The notes under the pieces were generated by a model, which did not search any database, was not told the origin of the DNA, and saw only the letters and a list, made by a program, of their open reading frames with translations. Below, piece by piece: positions 7,598-16,002 of a DNA stretch of 64,000 bases. The stretch spans positions 62,001 to 126,000 of the forward strand of contig CAWHZU010000022.1 of the NCBI GenBank assembly GCA_963833885.1, given 5' to 3'. Position 1 is the stretch's first letter. Every line of letters begins with the position of its first letter. The translations under genes were made by a program, and so were the position numbers. The DNA comes from JASHPR01 sp963833885 (GTDB lineage Bacteria; Actinomycetota; Actinomycetes; Streptosporangiales; Streptosporangiaceae).

Positions 7598-9720
7598 GCC
7601 CGCGGCCCTCGCTCGCCCGCCCCTACCGCCCCGGGGACGAAGGAGGCCAGCACCTCGGGGTTGGCCAGCGCGTCCGGGTCGGCCGCCTCGGCGACCGGCG
7701 TGCCCAGCAGGATCTTCCTGACCGGCACCTCGAGCTTCTTGCCGGACAGCGTCCTCGGGATGCCGGGCACCTGGTGGATCTCGTCCGGGACGTGCCGCGG
7801 CGACAGCCCGGAACGGAGGCCGGACCGGATCCGGCCGACCAGGTCATCGTCCAGCTCGTGGCCTTCGGCGGGAACCACGTACAGGATCAGCCTGCCTTCG
7901 GCGCCCAGCCTGCCGGTGTCGATCACCAGGCTGTCGGCGACCTCGGGCAGCGCCTCCACGATCCGGTAGAACTCGCTGGTGCCCATCCGCACTCCGCCAC
8001 GGTTCAAGGTGGCGTCGGACCGGCCGTAGATGATGCAGCCGCCGTCGGGCAGCATCATGATCCAGTCGCCGTGCCGCCACACGCCCGGGTACTCGGCAAA
8101 ATAGCTCTCGCGGTAACGACTTCCGTCGGTATCGTTCCAGAACCCGACCGGCATGGAGGGCATCGGCTGCGTGATTACCAGCTCGCCGACCTCGCCGATC
8201 ACGGACCGGCCTGCCGGGTCGTACGCCTCGACCCGCGCGCCCAGGCAGCGCCCGGAGATCACCCCGGCCCGCACCGGCAGCAGCGGGTTGGGCCCGACGA
8301 ACCCCGTGCACAGGTCGGTGCCGCCGGAGAACGAACCGAGCAGCAAGTCGCCGCCGACCGAGTCGTAGACCCAGCGGAACCCCTCGGGCGGCAGCGGGGC
8401 CCCGGTGGAGCCGACGCCGCGCAGCCGCGACAGGTCGTACTCGTCGCCGGGCCGGAGACCCGCCTTCATGCAGGCCAGCAGGTACGGCGCGCCGGACCCG
8501 AAGTAGGTGACGCCGGTCTCGGCGGCCAGGCGCCAGAGCACGTCGGTGGCCGGGTGGCTGGCGCTGCCGTCGTACAGCACCACCGTGGCCCCGATCAGCA
8601 GGCCGGCGGCCACGTAGTTCCACATCATCCAGCCGGTGGTGGTGTACCAGAAGAACGTGTCGCCGGGGTGCACATCGTGGTGCAGCCCCATGCATTTCAG
8701 GTGCTCGAGCACCACCCCGCCGTGCCCGTGCACGATCGGCTTGGGCAGCCCGGTGGTGCCCGACGAGTACAGCACCCACAGCGGGTGCTCGAACGGCACC
8801 TCCTCGAACTCGGAGTCCGGGGCGTCGTCGGGCAGGGAGTCCCAGCTCAGCCGCACCGCAGCGGCGTCACCCGCGCTCTGCGGCGCCGCGCCGGCGCCGC
8901 TCCCACCGCCACGCCCGGCTGCCTCGCCGGCGCCTCCGGCACCCCCACGCCCGGCTGCCTCGCCGGCCACGGCCGAGTAGTTCACCGTGATCAGAGCCTC
9001 CAGGCTGGGCAGCTCGGCCACGATGTCCTCGACCTGCTGCCGCCGGTCGAACCACTTCCCGTTGTACGGGTAGCCGTCGACGGCGATCAGCACCTTCGGT
9101 GAGATCTGCGCCAGGCGGTCAGTCACGCTGCGCGGCCCGAAATCCGGCGAGCACGACGACCAGATGGCCCCCAGGCTGGCGGTGGCGAGCAGCCCGACCA
9201 GCGCCTCGGGGATGTTGGGCAGGTAGGCGGCGACCCGGTCGCCCTTGGTGACGCCGAGCTCCCACAGCACCGCACGCACCCGGGCGACTTCGGAGCCGAG
9301 TTCGGAGTAGCTCAGCGTTCCGGCCCGTCCCGATTCCGAGCGGTAGATGACCGCGGGACGACCGGGATGCTCCTCGGCCGTACGCAGCGCGTTGCGCGCA
9401 TAGTTGATCGTGGTCCCGCCGAACCAGGTCACGTCCGGCATCGGCCCGCCCGACAGCACGGGACCGTCACCGCGGTGGCCGAGCACGTCGAAGTAATCCC
9501 AGATCGACGACCAGAATCTGGCTGGCTCCGACACCGACCATCGCCAGATCGCATCATATCCGGACAGAACGGGGCCGTGACCTCGGGCCAGCCACGCCGC
9601 GTAGTCGGTGAGCCGCGCGTCGCGGATGGCCCGCTCGGTCGGTTCCCAGAGCGTTTCGCCGTAGTCGCGCCCGCCCATGGCTGCGACGAGCTGATCGTCG
9701 GATGGCATAGGCATCAGCAT
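7594..9720 (-). CDS. Acetoacetyl-CoA synthetase (acetoacetate-CoA ligase)
   Basis: ANL-superfamily ligase that activates acetoacetate to its CoA thioester with ATP, salvaging the product of leucine, lysine and aromatic catabolism. The AMP-binding loop YSSGTTGLPKP lies near residue 320, followed by WMMWNY and the GSFSGGTD region typical of the acetoacetate branch; IYGRSDATLNRGG is the hinge motif. Starts are ambiguous: TTG 9744 or ATGs at 9720, 9714 and 9708; 9720 is used here. The protein is longer than the ~650 residues usual for the family because of a Gly/Ala-rich insert near residues 245-285, encoded by a short DNA repeat. It overlaps the dioxygenase gene. Confidence 0.9.
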   Translation of the reverse strand: MLMPMPSDDQLVAAMGGRDYGETLWEPTERAIRDARLTDYAAWLARGHGPVLSGYDAIWRWSVSEPARFWSSIWDYFDVLGHRGDGPVLSGGPMPDVTWFGGTTINYARNALRTAEEHPGRPAVIYRSESGRAGTLSYSELGSEVARVRAVLWELGVTKGDRVAAYLPNIPEALVGLLATASLGAIWSSCSPDFGPRSVTDRLAQISPKVLIAVDGYPYNGKWFDRRQQVEDIVAELPSLEALITVNYSAVAGEAAGRGGAGGAGEAAGRGGGSGAGAAPQSAGDAAAVRLSWDSLPDDAPDSEFEEVPFEHPLWVLYSSGTTGLPKPIVHGHGGVVLEHLKCMGLHHDVHPGDTFFWYTTTGWMMWNYVAAGLLIGATVVLYDGSASHPATDVLWRLAAETGVTYFGSGAPYLLACMKAGLRPGDEYDLSRLRGVGSTGAPLPPEGFRWVYDSVGGDLLLGSFSGGTDLCTGFVGPNPLLPVRAGVISGRCLGARVEAYDPAGRSVIGEVGELVITQPMPSMPVGFWNDTDGSRYRESYFAEYPGVWRHGDWIMMLPDGGCIIYGRSDATLNRGGVRMGTSEFYRIVEALPEVADSLVIDTGRLGAEGRLILYVVPAEGHELDDDLVGRIRSGLRSGLSPRHVPDEIHQVPGIPRTLSGKKLEVPVRKILLGTPVAEAADPDALANPEVLASFVPGAVGAGERGPRA
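8909..8967. repeat. 36-bp tandem repeat inside acetoacetyl-CoA synthetase
   Basis: Two identical 23-bp blocks begin at 8909 and 8945 (period 36 bp). The period is a multiple of three, so it inserts repeated Gly-Glu-Ala-Ala-Gly-Arg-type residues without breaking the frame. It sits between the N-terminal part of the ligase and the AMP-binding loop, probably in a surface loop. Confidence 0.8.
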
Positions 9721-9755
9721 GCGGCGTCCGGTGCGTCCTCGCAACGACGGCCAGC

Positions 9756-9995
9756 TCAGCCGGGCTGCCGGGACTCGCGCACCGCGACCAGATAGCGGCG
9801 CAGGGCGATCAGCGACCAGATCGCCTCGACCGCGCCGAACGGCCAGGCGCCGGACAGGAAGCCATAGCTGCTGGCCAGCATGCAGCCGAGCGCGAACGCG
9901 AGGATGAACCCGCGGTTCCGGCGCTCGAGCGCGTACATAGCCATCATGAAGACCAGCGCGGTCACTCCATAGACCGTCAGGCCAACGCCACTCAT
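9756..9995 (-). CDS. Small two-helix membrane protein, function unknown
   Basis: A 79-residue protein with two or three hydrophobic segments, about residues 5-21 (VYGVTALVFMMAMYAL) and 29-60 (ILAFALGCML through a second stretch), separated by the charged ERRNRG. The C-terminus is basic (LRRYLVAVRESRQPG). I do not recognise a family. The ATG is at 9995. It lies 24 bases behind the HAD-like gene and just ahead of acetoacetyl-CoA synthetase on the same strand, so it is likely part of that transcript. Confidence 0.65.
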   Translation of the reverse strand: MSGVGLTVYGVTALVFMMAMYALERRNRGFILAFALGCMLASSYGFLSGAWPFGAVEAIWSLIALRRYLVAVRESRQPG

Positions 9996-10019
9996 AAGTA
10001 CGACTATCTGCTCCGACGC

Positions 10020-10793
10020 TCAGCCGGCCGACACCGCGTTGGTCAGACGGTCGACTGCGCTGACGACGGACGCGGTGTCGGAAAGGTCGTTGAGCACGAC
10101 GTCGGCCCCTGCCTCGCGCAACTCGGCCGCGATGGACCGGCCGCTGGCCACCGCGACGCAGCGGGCGCCGCCGATCCTCGCCGCCTCGACGTCCCGGATC
10201 GAGTCCGCGATGTAGACCGTCGCGACGATGTCCCCGCGGTACTTATCAGCGGCCCGGCCGCGGGAGCTGAGCAGCTGGGCGCCCTTGGGGTAGATCTCGG
10301 AGCCGTAGCCGCCGATCTCGAAGTCGAAGAACGCGTCCATGCCGAACGCCTGGAGCTTCGCGGTCGCGTTCGGCCTGATCGTGCCCGTGAGCACCGACTG
10401 GATGACGCCGGGGAGGCCCGCCACGGCGGCCACCGCATCCTTCGCTCCCGGCAGCTCGCGCCCCTGCGTGGGGAGCAGGTCGAGCCGGGAGCCGAACGCG
10501 ATCGCGAGCTCCCGGGTGTACCTGCCCAGCAGCTCCTGGCTGCCGGGATCGGCCGGGTCTGGGACCCCTCCGGAGCTGACATCGTTGACCGCCAGCGCCT
10601 CGAAGAAGATCTCCGACTCCGTCCGGCCCGCCGTCTGCGGCACCGCCACGAGCGGACGCCCGGTCACCCGCTCGAACGCTTCGGCATACGCCTGCCTGGA
10701 CACTCGGGCCACGTCGACAAGGGTCAGGTCGATGTTCCACAGAACCAGGCGGTAGATGGGGAGCCTCCGGTTCGCCGATCGCGCGACGGTCAT
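10020..10793 (-). CDS. HAD-superfamily protein with Asn in place of the nucleophilic Asp
   Basis: A 257-residue HAD-fold protein. Motif I reads LWNIDLTLVD: the first Asp of the usual DxD is Asn20 (codon AAC), while Asp22 is kept. Motif II (VLTGT), the lysine region (YPKGAQL) and motif IV (IADSIRDVEAA) look intact, and a cap domain follows motif I. With no nucleophile, phosphatase activity by the standard mechanism is unlikely, so it may bind rather than hydrolyse its ligand. It lies downstream of pruA beyond a hairpin. The substrate is unknown. Confidence 0.8.
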   Translation of the reverse strand: MTVARSANRRLPIYRLVLWNIDLTLVDVARVSRQAYAEAFERVTGRPLVAVPQTAGRTESEIFFEALAVNDVSSGGVPDPADPGSQELLGRYTRELAIAFGSRLDLLPTQGRELPGAKDAVAAVAGLPGVIQSVLTGTIRPNATAKLQAFGMDAFFDFEIGGYGSEIYPKGAQLLSSRGRAADKYRGDIVATVYIADSIRDVEAARIGGARCVAVASGRSIAAELREAGADVVLNDLSDTASVVSAVDRLTNAVSAG

Positions 10794-10846
10794 GGCGTGG
10801 CGGCTTTGGCCGCGTTTCGCCTTGTGTAGTCGAGCCTATCCGTCCG

Positions 10847-10880
10847 CGCGGGCCGGCGACCCGATGTCCGCCGACCCGCG
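10847..10880 (-). terminator. Hairpin downstream of pruA
   Basis: A 12-bp stem (10847-10858 with 10869-10880) with one G-U wobble on the minus-strand RNA and a 10-base loop. It starts 16 bases after the pruA stop. There is no T-run, as is common in high-GC actinomycetes. It probably separates pruA from the HAD-like gene. Confidence 0.6.
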
Positions 10881-10896
10881 GCCCGCCCGGGACCTG

Positions 10897-12528
10897 TCAG
10901 CCCATGTGGGGGTAGCGGTAGTCGGTCGGTGGGACGAAGAGTTCCTTGATCGTCCGGGTGTTCACCCAGCGGATCAGGTTGAAGATCGAGCCCGCCTTGT
11001 CGTTGGTGCCGCTGGCCCTCGCCCCGCCGAACGGCTGCTGGCCGACGACCGCGCCGGTCGGCTTGTCGTTGATGTAGAAGTTGCCCGCCGAGAACCGCAG
11101 CGCGTCGGTGGCCTCGGCGATGGCCGCCCGGTCCTGCGCGATGATCGCGCCGGTCAGCGCGTACGGGCTGATGTCGGCCGCCTGGGCCACGACGTCGGCG
11201 TACTGCGCGTCCTCGAACACGTGCACGCCGAGGATCGGCCCGAAGTACTCGGTGGTGAAGATCTCGTCGGTCGGGTCGGTGCCCTCCAGCACCGTGGGCT
11301 GCACGAAGTAGCCGTCGGACCCGTCGGTTTCGCCGCCGGCGAGCACCCGGACCGACGGCCGGGTCCTGGCCCTGGCCAGGGCGTCGGTGTGGGTGGTGAA
11401 CGCCGCCCTGTCGATGACGGCGCCCATGAACAGCGACAGGTCGGCCGAGACGTCGCCCATGGTCAGCGAGCCCACCGTGGAGATGAACTGGTCTCCCATC
11501 CGGTTCCACACCGACCGGGGGACGTACGCGCGCGAGGCGGCGGAGCACTTCTGGCCCTGGTACTCGTAGGCCCCCCGGGTCAGCGCCGTTACCAGGACGT
11601 CGGGGTCGGCCGACGGATGGGCGATGACGAAGTCCTTGCCGCCGGTCTCGCCAACGAGCCGGGGGTAGCCGCGATAGCTCGAGATGTTCTCCCCGACCGT
11701 GCGCCACAGGTGCTGGAACGTCCCGGTGGAGCCGGTGAAGTGGATCCCGGCCAGGTCCGGGCTGGACAGTGCGACCTGGGAGACCGCCCGGCCGCTGCCG
11801 GTCACCATGTTGATCACCCCGGGCGGCAGCCCGGCCGCCTCGAGCAGGCGCATCAGGTAGTGAGCGGACAGCTGCTGGGTGGTGGACGGCTTCCAGACCA
11901 CGACGTTGCCGAGCAGGGCGGGTGCGGTCGGCAGGTTGCCGGCGATCGACGTGAAGTTGAACGGCGTGATCGCGAGCACGAATCCCTCGAGCGGGCGGTA
12001 CTCGAGCCGGTTCCACGAGCCGGGCGCCGACCCCGGCTGCTCGGCCAGCAGCCGCCTGACGTAGTGCACGTTGTACCGCCAGAAGTCGATCAGCTCGCAG
12101 GCGGCGTCGATCTCGGCCTGGTACGCGGACTTGGACTGGCCGAGGACGGTAGCGGCGTTGATGGTGGCGCGCCACGGCCCGGACAGCAGGTCGGCGGCGC
12201 GCAGGAAGATGGCGGCGCGGTCGTCAAAGGACAGCTCGCGCCACCCTGGCGCGGCCCGCCGCGCGGCCTCGATGGCCGCCGCCACGTCCTCCTCGGACGC
12301 GTTGCCGAGCCGGCCGAGCACGTGCCGGTGGTTGTGCGGCTGGACCACGTCGACGCGATCGCCGGCACCCATCCGGTGCTCGCCGCCGACCGTCATGGTC
12401 AGCTCGGCCTGCTCCCCTGCGAGTTCCTTGATCCGGTTCTCCAGAGCGGCGCGCTCGGCGCTGCCCGGGGCGTACTGCCTGACCGGCTCGTTTACTGGGA
12501 CGGGGACGTTTGTTACGGCATCGAACAC
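10897..12528 (-). CDS. pruA: L-glutamate gamma-semialdehyde (1-pyrroline-5-carboxylate) dehydrogenase
   Basis: Oxidises glutamate semialdehyde to glutamate with NAD+, the second step of proline and arginine breakdown. At 543 residues it has the typical PruA N-terminal part, the PFNFTSIAGNL signature, the cofactor region FTGSTGTFQHLW, the active-site ELGG-equivalent LVGETGGKDF near 293 and catalytic Cys near 328 in YQGQKCSA. The start is GTG at 12528 behind GGGAGCAG. No proline dehydrogenase gene is seen in the window. Its product, glutamate, is the substrate of the NAD-glutamate dehydrogenase encoded downstream. Confidence 0.96.
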   Translation of the reverse strand: MFDAVTNVPVPVNEPVRQYAPGSAERAALENRIKELAGEQAELTMTVGGEHRMGAGDRVDVVQPHNHRHVLGRLGNASEEDVAAAIEAARRAAPGWRELSFDDRAAIFLRAADLLSGPWRATINAATVLGQSKSAYQAEIDAACELIDFWRYNVHYVRRLLAEQPGSAPGSWNRLEYRPLEGFVLAITPFNFTSIAGNLPTAPALLGNVVVWKPSTTQQLSAHYLMRLLEAAGLPPGVINMVTGSGRAVSQVALSSPDLAGIHFTGSTGTFQHLWRTVGENISSYRGYPRLVGETGGKDFVIAHPSADPDVLVTALTRGAYEYQGQKCSAASRAYVPRSVWNRMGDQFISTVGSLTMGDVSADLSLFMGAVIDRAAFTTHTDALARARTRPSVRVLAGGETDGSDGYFVQPTVLEGTDPTDEIFTTEYFGPILGVHVFEDAQYADVVAQAADISPYALTGAIIAQDRAAIAEATDALRFSAGNFYINDKPTGAVVGQQPFGGARASGTNDKAGSIFNLIRWVNTRTIKELFVPPTDYRYPHMG

Positions 12529-12604
12529 GGCCTGCTCCCTGCGTTATTACCCGGCGCCATTGCCAGCCTGCAGGATAATCGACGCGCAGGAGCGCGCCGG
12601 CGGG

Positions 12605-13099
12605 TCAGCCGGCCATGTGGCCGAGTTCCTGGGTCGCGTACCAGAGCAGCTCGTGGCCTTCGGCGCCGTCGACGGTGAACCTCGCGTCGTCGTCGCCATC
12701 GTCGGCGGCAGGCAGCGCCGCAGCCGCCGCGCCGACGTCCCGGGCGGCGCTGACGTCGTCGATGTGGCCGGAAACCACGTCCCCGAGCGCGACCGGCACC
12801 CTGACTTCTACGAGCGCGGGCTCGTCAAACCCGGCGATGCCGGACACGTGCTGGTCTGGCACCTCGGCCGCGAGCACGACCCGGCGGTGCGGAGCGCTCG
12901 GGTCGGAGTGCAGCAGCCGCAGCGAGGCCCTGGCCGCGAGCGTCATCGCGACGTACTCGAGTTCCTCGTCGTCGCCGCTGGAGTACCACTCCCTCAGCGC
13001 GGGCGTGACGGCGAAGCCGCGCACTGGCGGCGCACCAGTCTCGGCGGCGGCGAGCAGCTTGGCCAGCGCCGGCATGGTGAAAGGCAGGTAGACGCGCAT
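12605..13099 (-). CDS. Conserved small actinobacterial protein (DUF6912-like)
   Basis: A 164-residue protein starting MRVYLPFTMPALAKLL, which resembles the actinobacterial DUF6912 family; I recall this from its N-terminus and have not tested it. The C-terminus reads GHELLWYATQELGHM. It has no signal peptide or membrane segment and an acidic Ala-rich linker near residues 125-145. I prefer the ATG at 13099 to the upstream one at 13174 because the conserved part begins there. Function unknown. Confidence 0.6.
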   Translation of the reverse strand: MRVYLPFTMPALAKLLAAAETGAPPVRGFAVTPALREWYSSGDDEELEYVAMTLAARASLRLLHSDPSAPHRRVVLAAEVPDQHVSGIAGFDEPALVEVRVPVALGDVVSGHIDDVSAARDVGAAAAALPAADDGDDDARFTVDGAEGHELLWYATQELGHMAG

Positions 13100-13197
13100 T
13101 GGTTCCCCGCGGAACAAAGGAGATGCTGACGAGTGTGCCAGCGATGGCGCGCCGCGGCTGGAATTCCGCCGCACCGGTCCAAGCGTTCCAGTCGGGC

Positions 13198-13800
13198 TCA
13201 GCCCGCCCCGTGCTCCTCGGTTAGCCGACCGACCCCGGCCGTCTCCCCCAGATCCTGGCTGCGCCCCGGCCGTCTCCCCCAGATCCTGGCTGCCGGCCCG
13301 GCCGTCTCCCCCAGACCAGGGCCGGCCGGGTCGCCGGGATCGGCCGGGGCGTCACGTTCCGGCCCAGAGCGTGGCCGACCGGACCTGGTCAGCGCCGCGA
13401 GCACGGCCGTAACCGCCGCATCGAGGGGTTCATGTTCCCAGACCCGGACGACGTCCCAGCCGGCTGCCGAGAGCGCGGCGTCCGCCACCCGGTCTCGCTC
13501 GACGTTCCGCCGCAGCTTGGGCTCCCAGTACCAGGTGTTGTTGGCCGGCTTGCTGCCATGCTCCGGACAGGCGTGCCAGAAGCAGCCATCCACGAACACG
13601 GCGACGCGACGCGCGGTGAACGCGATGTCGGGCCGGACCCGCTTGCCCTCAGCCAGGTCGAGCCGGTAGTCCTTGCGGAACCGGTACCCCTGGTGGTGCA
13701 GCGCCCGGCGCAGCGCGACCTCGGGCTTGGTGTCCGTGCGCCGGATCGCGCGCATGTTGGCTGCCCGTCCCTCGCTGGACGGGTGCGGGTACTCGGCCAC
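13198..13800 (-). CDS. vsr: Very short patch repair (Vsr) DNA mismatch endonuclease
   Basis: Nicks DNA next to T:G mismatches that arise when 5-methylcytosine deaminates. Family features are the N-terminal NMRAIRRTDTKPE, RPDIAF with an active-site Asp, and VDGCFWHACPEHG, the zinc and catalytic block, followed by NTWYW. The core covers about residues 1-140; the last ~60 residues are a Gly/Pro-rich tail encoded by a DNA repeat (GLGETAG occurs more than once) and have no counterpart in the usual family. No cytosine methyltransferase gene lies nearby, although vsr often sits beside one. Confidence 0.92.
   Translation of the reverse strand: MAEYPHPSSEGRAANMRAIRRTDTKPEVALRRALHHQGYRFRKDYRLDLAEGKRVRPDIAFTARRVAVFVDGCFWHACPEHGSKPANNTWYWEPKLRRNVERDRVADAALSAAGWDVVRVWEHEPLDAAVTAVLAALTRSGRPRSGPERDAPADPGDPAGPGLGETAGPAARIWGRRPGRSQDLGETAGVGRLTEEHGAG
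13233..13317. repeat. ~31-bp tandem repeat in the vsr 3' end
   Basis: Near-identical copies start at 13233, 13264 and about 13296; the last is partial. The period of 31-32 bp is not a multiple of three, so each copy is read in a different frame within vsr. This makes the C-terminal tail recent and probably not functionally selected. Confidence 0.8.
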
Positions 13801-13851
13801 GGGCCTCAGCGTAGAGCGCCGCCGCCCGCCGCTTCAGCCCAACCGGCCACC

Positions 13852-13975
13852 CGCGCCAGCCCAACCTCCCACCCACTCGCGCCAGCCCAACCTCCCACCC
13901 ACTCGCGCCAGCCCAACCTCCCACCCACTCGCGCCAGCCCAACCTCCCACCCGGCCCAGCCCAACCCCCACCCGC
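13852..13975. repeat. 26-bp tandem array upstream of vsr
   Basis: Three exact 26-bp units start at 13852, 13878 and 13904, with a degraded fourth from 13930 and related remnants on both sides. The units are C-rich on the plus strand, contain no spacers and lack dyad symmetry, so this is a minisatellite rather than a CRISPR. It fills the gap between the aldo/keto reductase stop and the vsr start. Confidence 0.9.
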
Positions 13976-14004
13976 GCCCCAGCCGCCATGACGTGGACGG
14001 TCGG

Positions 14005-15054
14005 CTAGGCCGCGGCGCGGTCGGCGGGCGGGCGCCGCCGGCGCGCGGCGTCGGAGAGTACCGGCGGGCTCCAGTTCGCGTCGTACAGGTCGGTCCCGGG
14101 TGGCACGATCTCGTCGATCCGGTCCAGGGTGGCGTCGTCGAGGGCCAGCGAGGCGCCCTTCAGCAGGCCCTCGAGCTGCGGCATGGTCCGCGGCCCGATG
14201 ATCACCGAGGTGACGGCCGGGTGCGCGGCCGCGAAGGCCACGGCGAGCTCGGGCAGCGAGCACCCGATGTCGTCCGCGAGTTCGGCGAGCTTCTCGACGG
14301 CGTCGAGCTTCGCGGCGTTCCCGGGGACGTCCGGATCGAAGCGCACCGGGGTGAGCGCGGACCGGCCGGTGGACAGATCGGCCAGGCCCTTGCGGTACCT
14401 GCCGGTCAGGAATCCGGAAGCGAGCGGTCCCCAGGTGAGCACGCCCATGCCGTAGCGCTGACAGATCGGCAGCAGCGCGGCCTCGACCCCTCTGGCCAGC
14501 AGCGAGTACGGAGGCTGCTCGGTCCAGAAGCGCATCAGCCCGCGGCGCTCCGCCACATGGTGCGCGTCGACGATCTCCTCGGGCGGGAACGTCGAGCAGC
14601 CGAAGGCGCGGACCTTCCCCTGCCGTACCAGATCGGTCAGCGCCCAGAGCGTCTCCTCGATGTCGGTCGAGTGATCCGGGCGGTGTACCTGGTAGAGGTC
14701 GATCCGGTCGGTCTGCAGGCGGCGCAGGCTTTCCTCGACCTCGGTGACGATCCAGCGCCGCGAGTTGCCGCTGCGGTTGCGGCGGTCCTCGCCGAGCGCG
14801 AAATGCACCTTGGTGGCGAGCACGACGTCATCGCGCCGGCCGCGCAGCGCCTTGCCCACGATCTGCTCGGACTCCCCGTCGCCGTACGCGTCTGCGGTGT
14901 CGACGAAGTTGATGCCCTGATCAAGGGCGGCGTGGATGATGCGGACGCAGTCGTCGTGGTCGGGGTTGCCGACGGCGCCGAACATCATGGCGCCGAGGCA
15001 GTACGCGCTGACCTCGATGCCGATGCCGCCGAGGTTCCGGTAGCGAATGCTCAT
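14005..15054 (-). CDS. Aldo/keto reductase
   Basis: NADPH-dependent oxidoreductase with a TIM-barrel fold. The catalytic tetrad is visible: Asp and Tyr in FVDTADAYGDGESE, Lys in LATKVHF and His in YQVHRPD. Near the C-terminus SVIIGPRTMPQLEG is the NADP-binding segment. An ATG at 15054 gives MSIRYRNLGG, the normal family start; a GTG three codons upstream is an alternative. The substrate cannot be told from sequence. It is downstream of a HAD-family gene on the same strand, 69 bases away. Confidence 0.93.
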   Translation of the reverse strand: MSIRYRNLGGIGIEVSAYCLGAMMFGAVGNPDHDDCVRIIHAALDQGINFVDTADAYGDGESEQIVGKALRGRRDDVVLATKVHFALGEDRRNRSGNSRRWIVTEVEESLRRLQTDRIDLYQVHRPDHSTDIEETLWALTDLVRQGKVRAFGCSTFPPEEIVDAHHVAERRGLMRFWTEQPPYSLLARGVEAALLPICQRYGMGVLTWGPLASGFLTGRYRKGLADLSTGRSALTPVRFDPDVPGNAAKLDAVEKLAELADDIGCSLPELAVAFAAAHPAVTSVIIGPRTMPQLEGLLKGASLALDDATLDRIDEIVPPGTDLYDANWSPPVLSDAARRRRPPADRAAA

Positions 15055-15123
15055 GCCTGGCACGGTAGAAGCTGGAGCGCACTCTAGGGCAAGCCCAATT
15101 TACCGCCGGGCCCGGCGCGGTGA

Positions 15124-15867
15124 TCAGGCGAGCGGCACACCGAGCAGTTCGGTCAGCCGGAGGGCGGTCGGGCCTGGCTCGCGATGGTGCACGCCGATCA
15201 GGCCGATGGCCTCGGCCGCGACGATGTTGGCCGCGACGTCGTCGATGAACACGCATTCCTCCGGCTCGAGGCCGAGCAGTGAGGCGGTGTGCCGGAAGAT
15301 CCGCTCCTCCGGCTTGCGCATGCCCACCTCGGCCGAGATCACGACGACGTCGAACAGCTCGGGGAACAGGTCCCGCCGGTAGTCGTCGCCCCACGAGTTG
15401 GACAGCAGCGCGGTGCGCAGCCCGGCCTGGCGCAGCGCACGGATCAGGTCGAGCATCGCGTTCTCCAGCGTCCCCGCGGCGAACATCCGGGCCAGCAGGC
15501 CGTCCGGAACGACGGGTCTGCCGTCGACGTGGATGAGCTGCGCCGCCAGAGCCGCCTCGAACTCCTCGTCCGTGCACTCCCCCCGCTCCAGGGCGTGAAC
15601 CGGGTTGTCGGCGCCGTCGCCGTAGGCGGCCGAGACCCAGGACCGCATGACCGCCGTGTAGCTGTCCCGGTCGATCTGCTCGGCCTGAAGCCACGCGTCG
15701 ATGGTGTTGGGGAGGGGGCCGGTCACAACCCCGCCCCAGTCGATGATCACTCCGCGAATGGTGCGGGGCGGGGCGGGAGAATCGGCTGGTGTGGCCCCGG
15801 AGGGGGCCGATGTGGTGTTGTCGGGCACGAATCTGATCGTAGGTGACCGGTCGCCGCAACCTTTCAC
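15124..15867 (-). CDS. HAD-family hydrolase (subfamily IA)
   Basis: A 247-residue HAD protein. Motif I is IIDWGGVVT, keeping the nucleophilic Asp; the Gly at the second acidic position is common in this branch. Motif II is LLSNSWG, the lysine motif is RKPEERIF and motif IV is CVFIDDVAAN. The first ~35 residues are Pro/Ser-rich and not part of the fold, so a GTG at 15828 may be the real start. Likely a small-molecule phosphatase or dehalogenase; the substrate is unknown. Confidence 0.85.
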   Translation of the reverse strand: MKGCGDRSPTIRFVPDNTTSAPSGATPADSPAPPRTIRGVIIDWGGVVTGPLPNTIDAWLQAEQIDRDSYTAVMRSWVSAAYGDGADNPVHALERGECTDEEFEAALAAQLIHVDGRPVVPDGLLARMFAAGTLENAMLDLIRALRQAGLRTALLSNSWGDDYRRDLFPELFDVVVISAEVGMRKPEERIFRHTASLLGLEPEECVFIDDVAANIVAAEAIGLIGVHHREPGPTALRLTELLGVPLA

Positions 15868-16002
15868 GCGTTCCAGTCATGATCACGACCTATATGCCCG
15901 AAATGCCCTTACCGAACACGTGAAGAGACAAAACGACCATGGGGTACGGGGGTGGCGGCGGTCACAAGGGCTGGGGCTTCGGGTGCGGGGGTGGCGGCGC
16001 GG

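Noticed and set aside
13852..13975. CRISPR array
   Set aside because: Units are contiguous without spacers and no cas genes occur.
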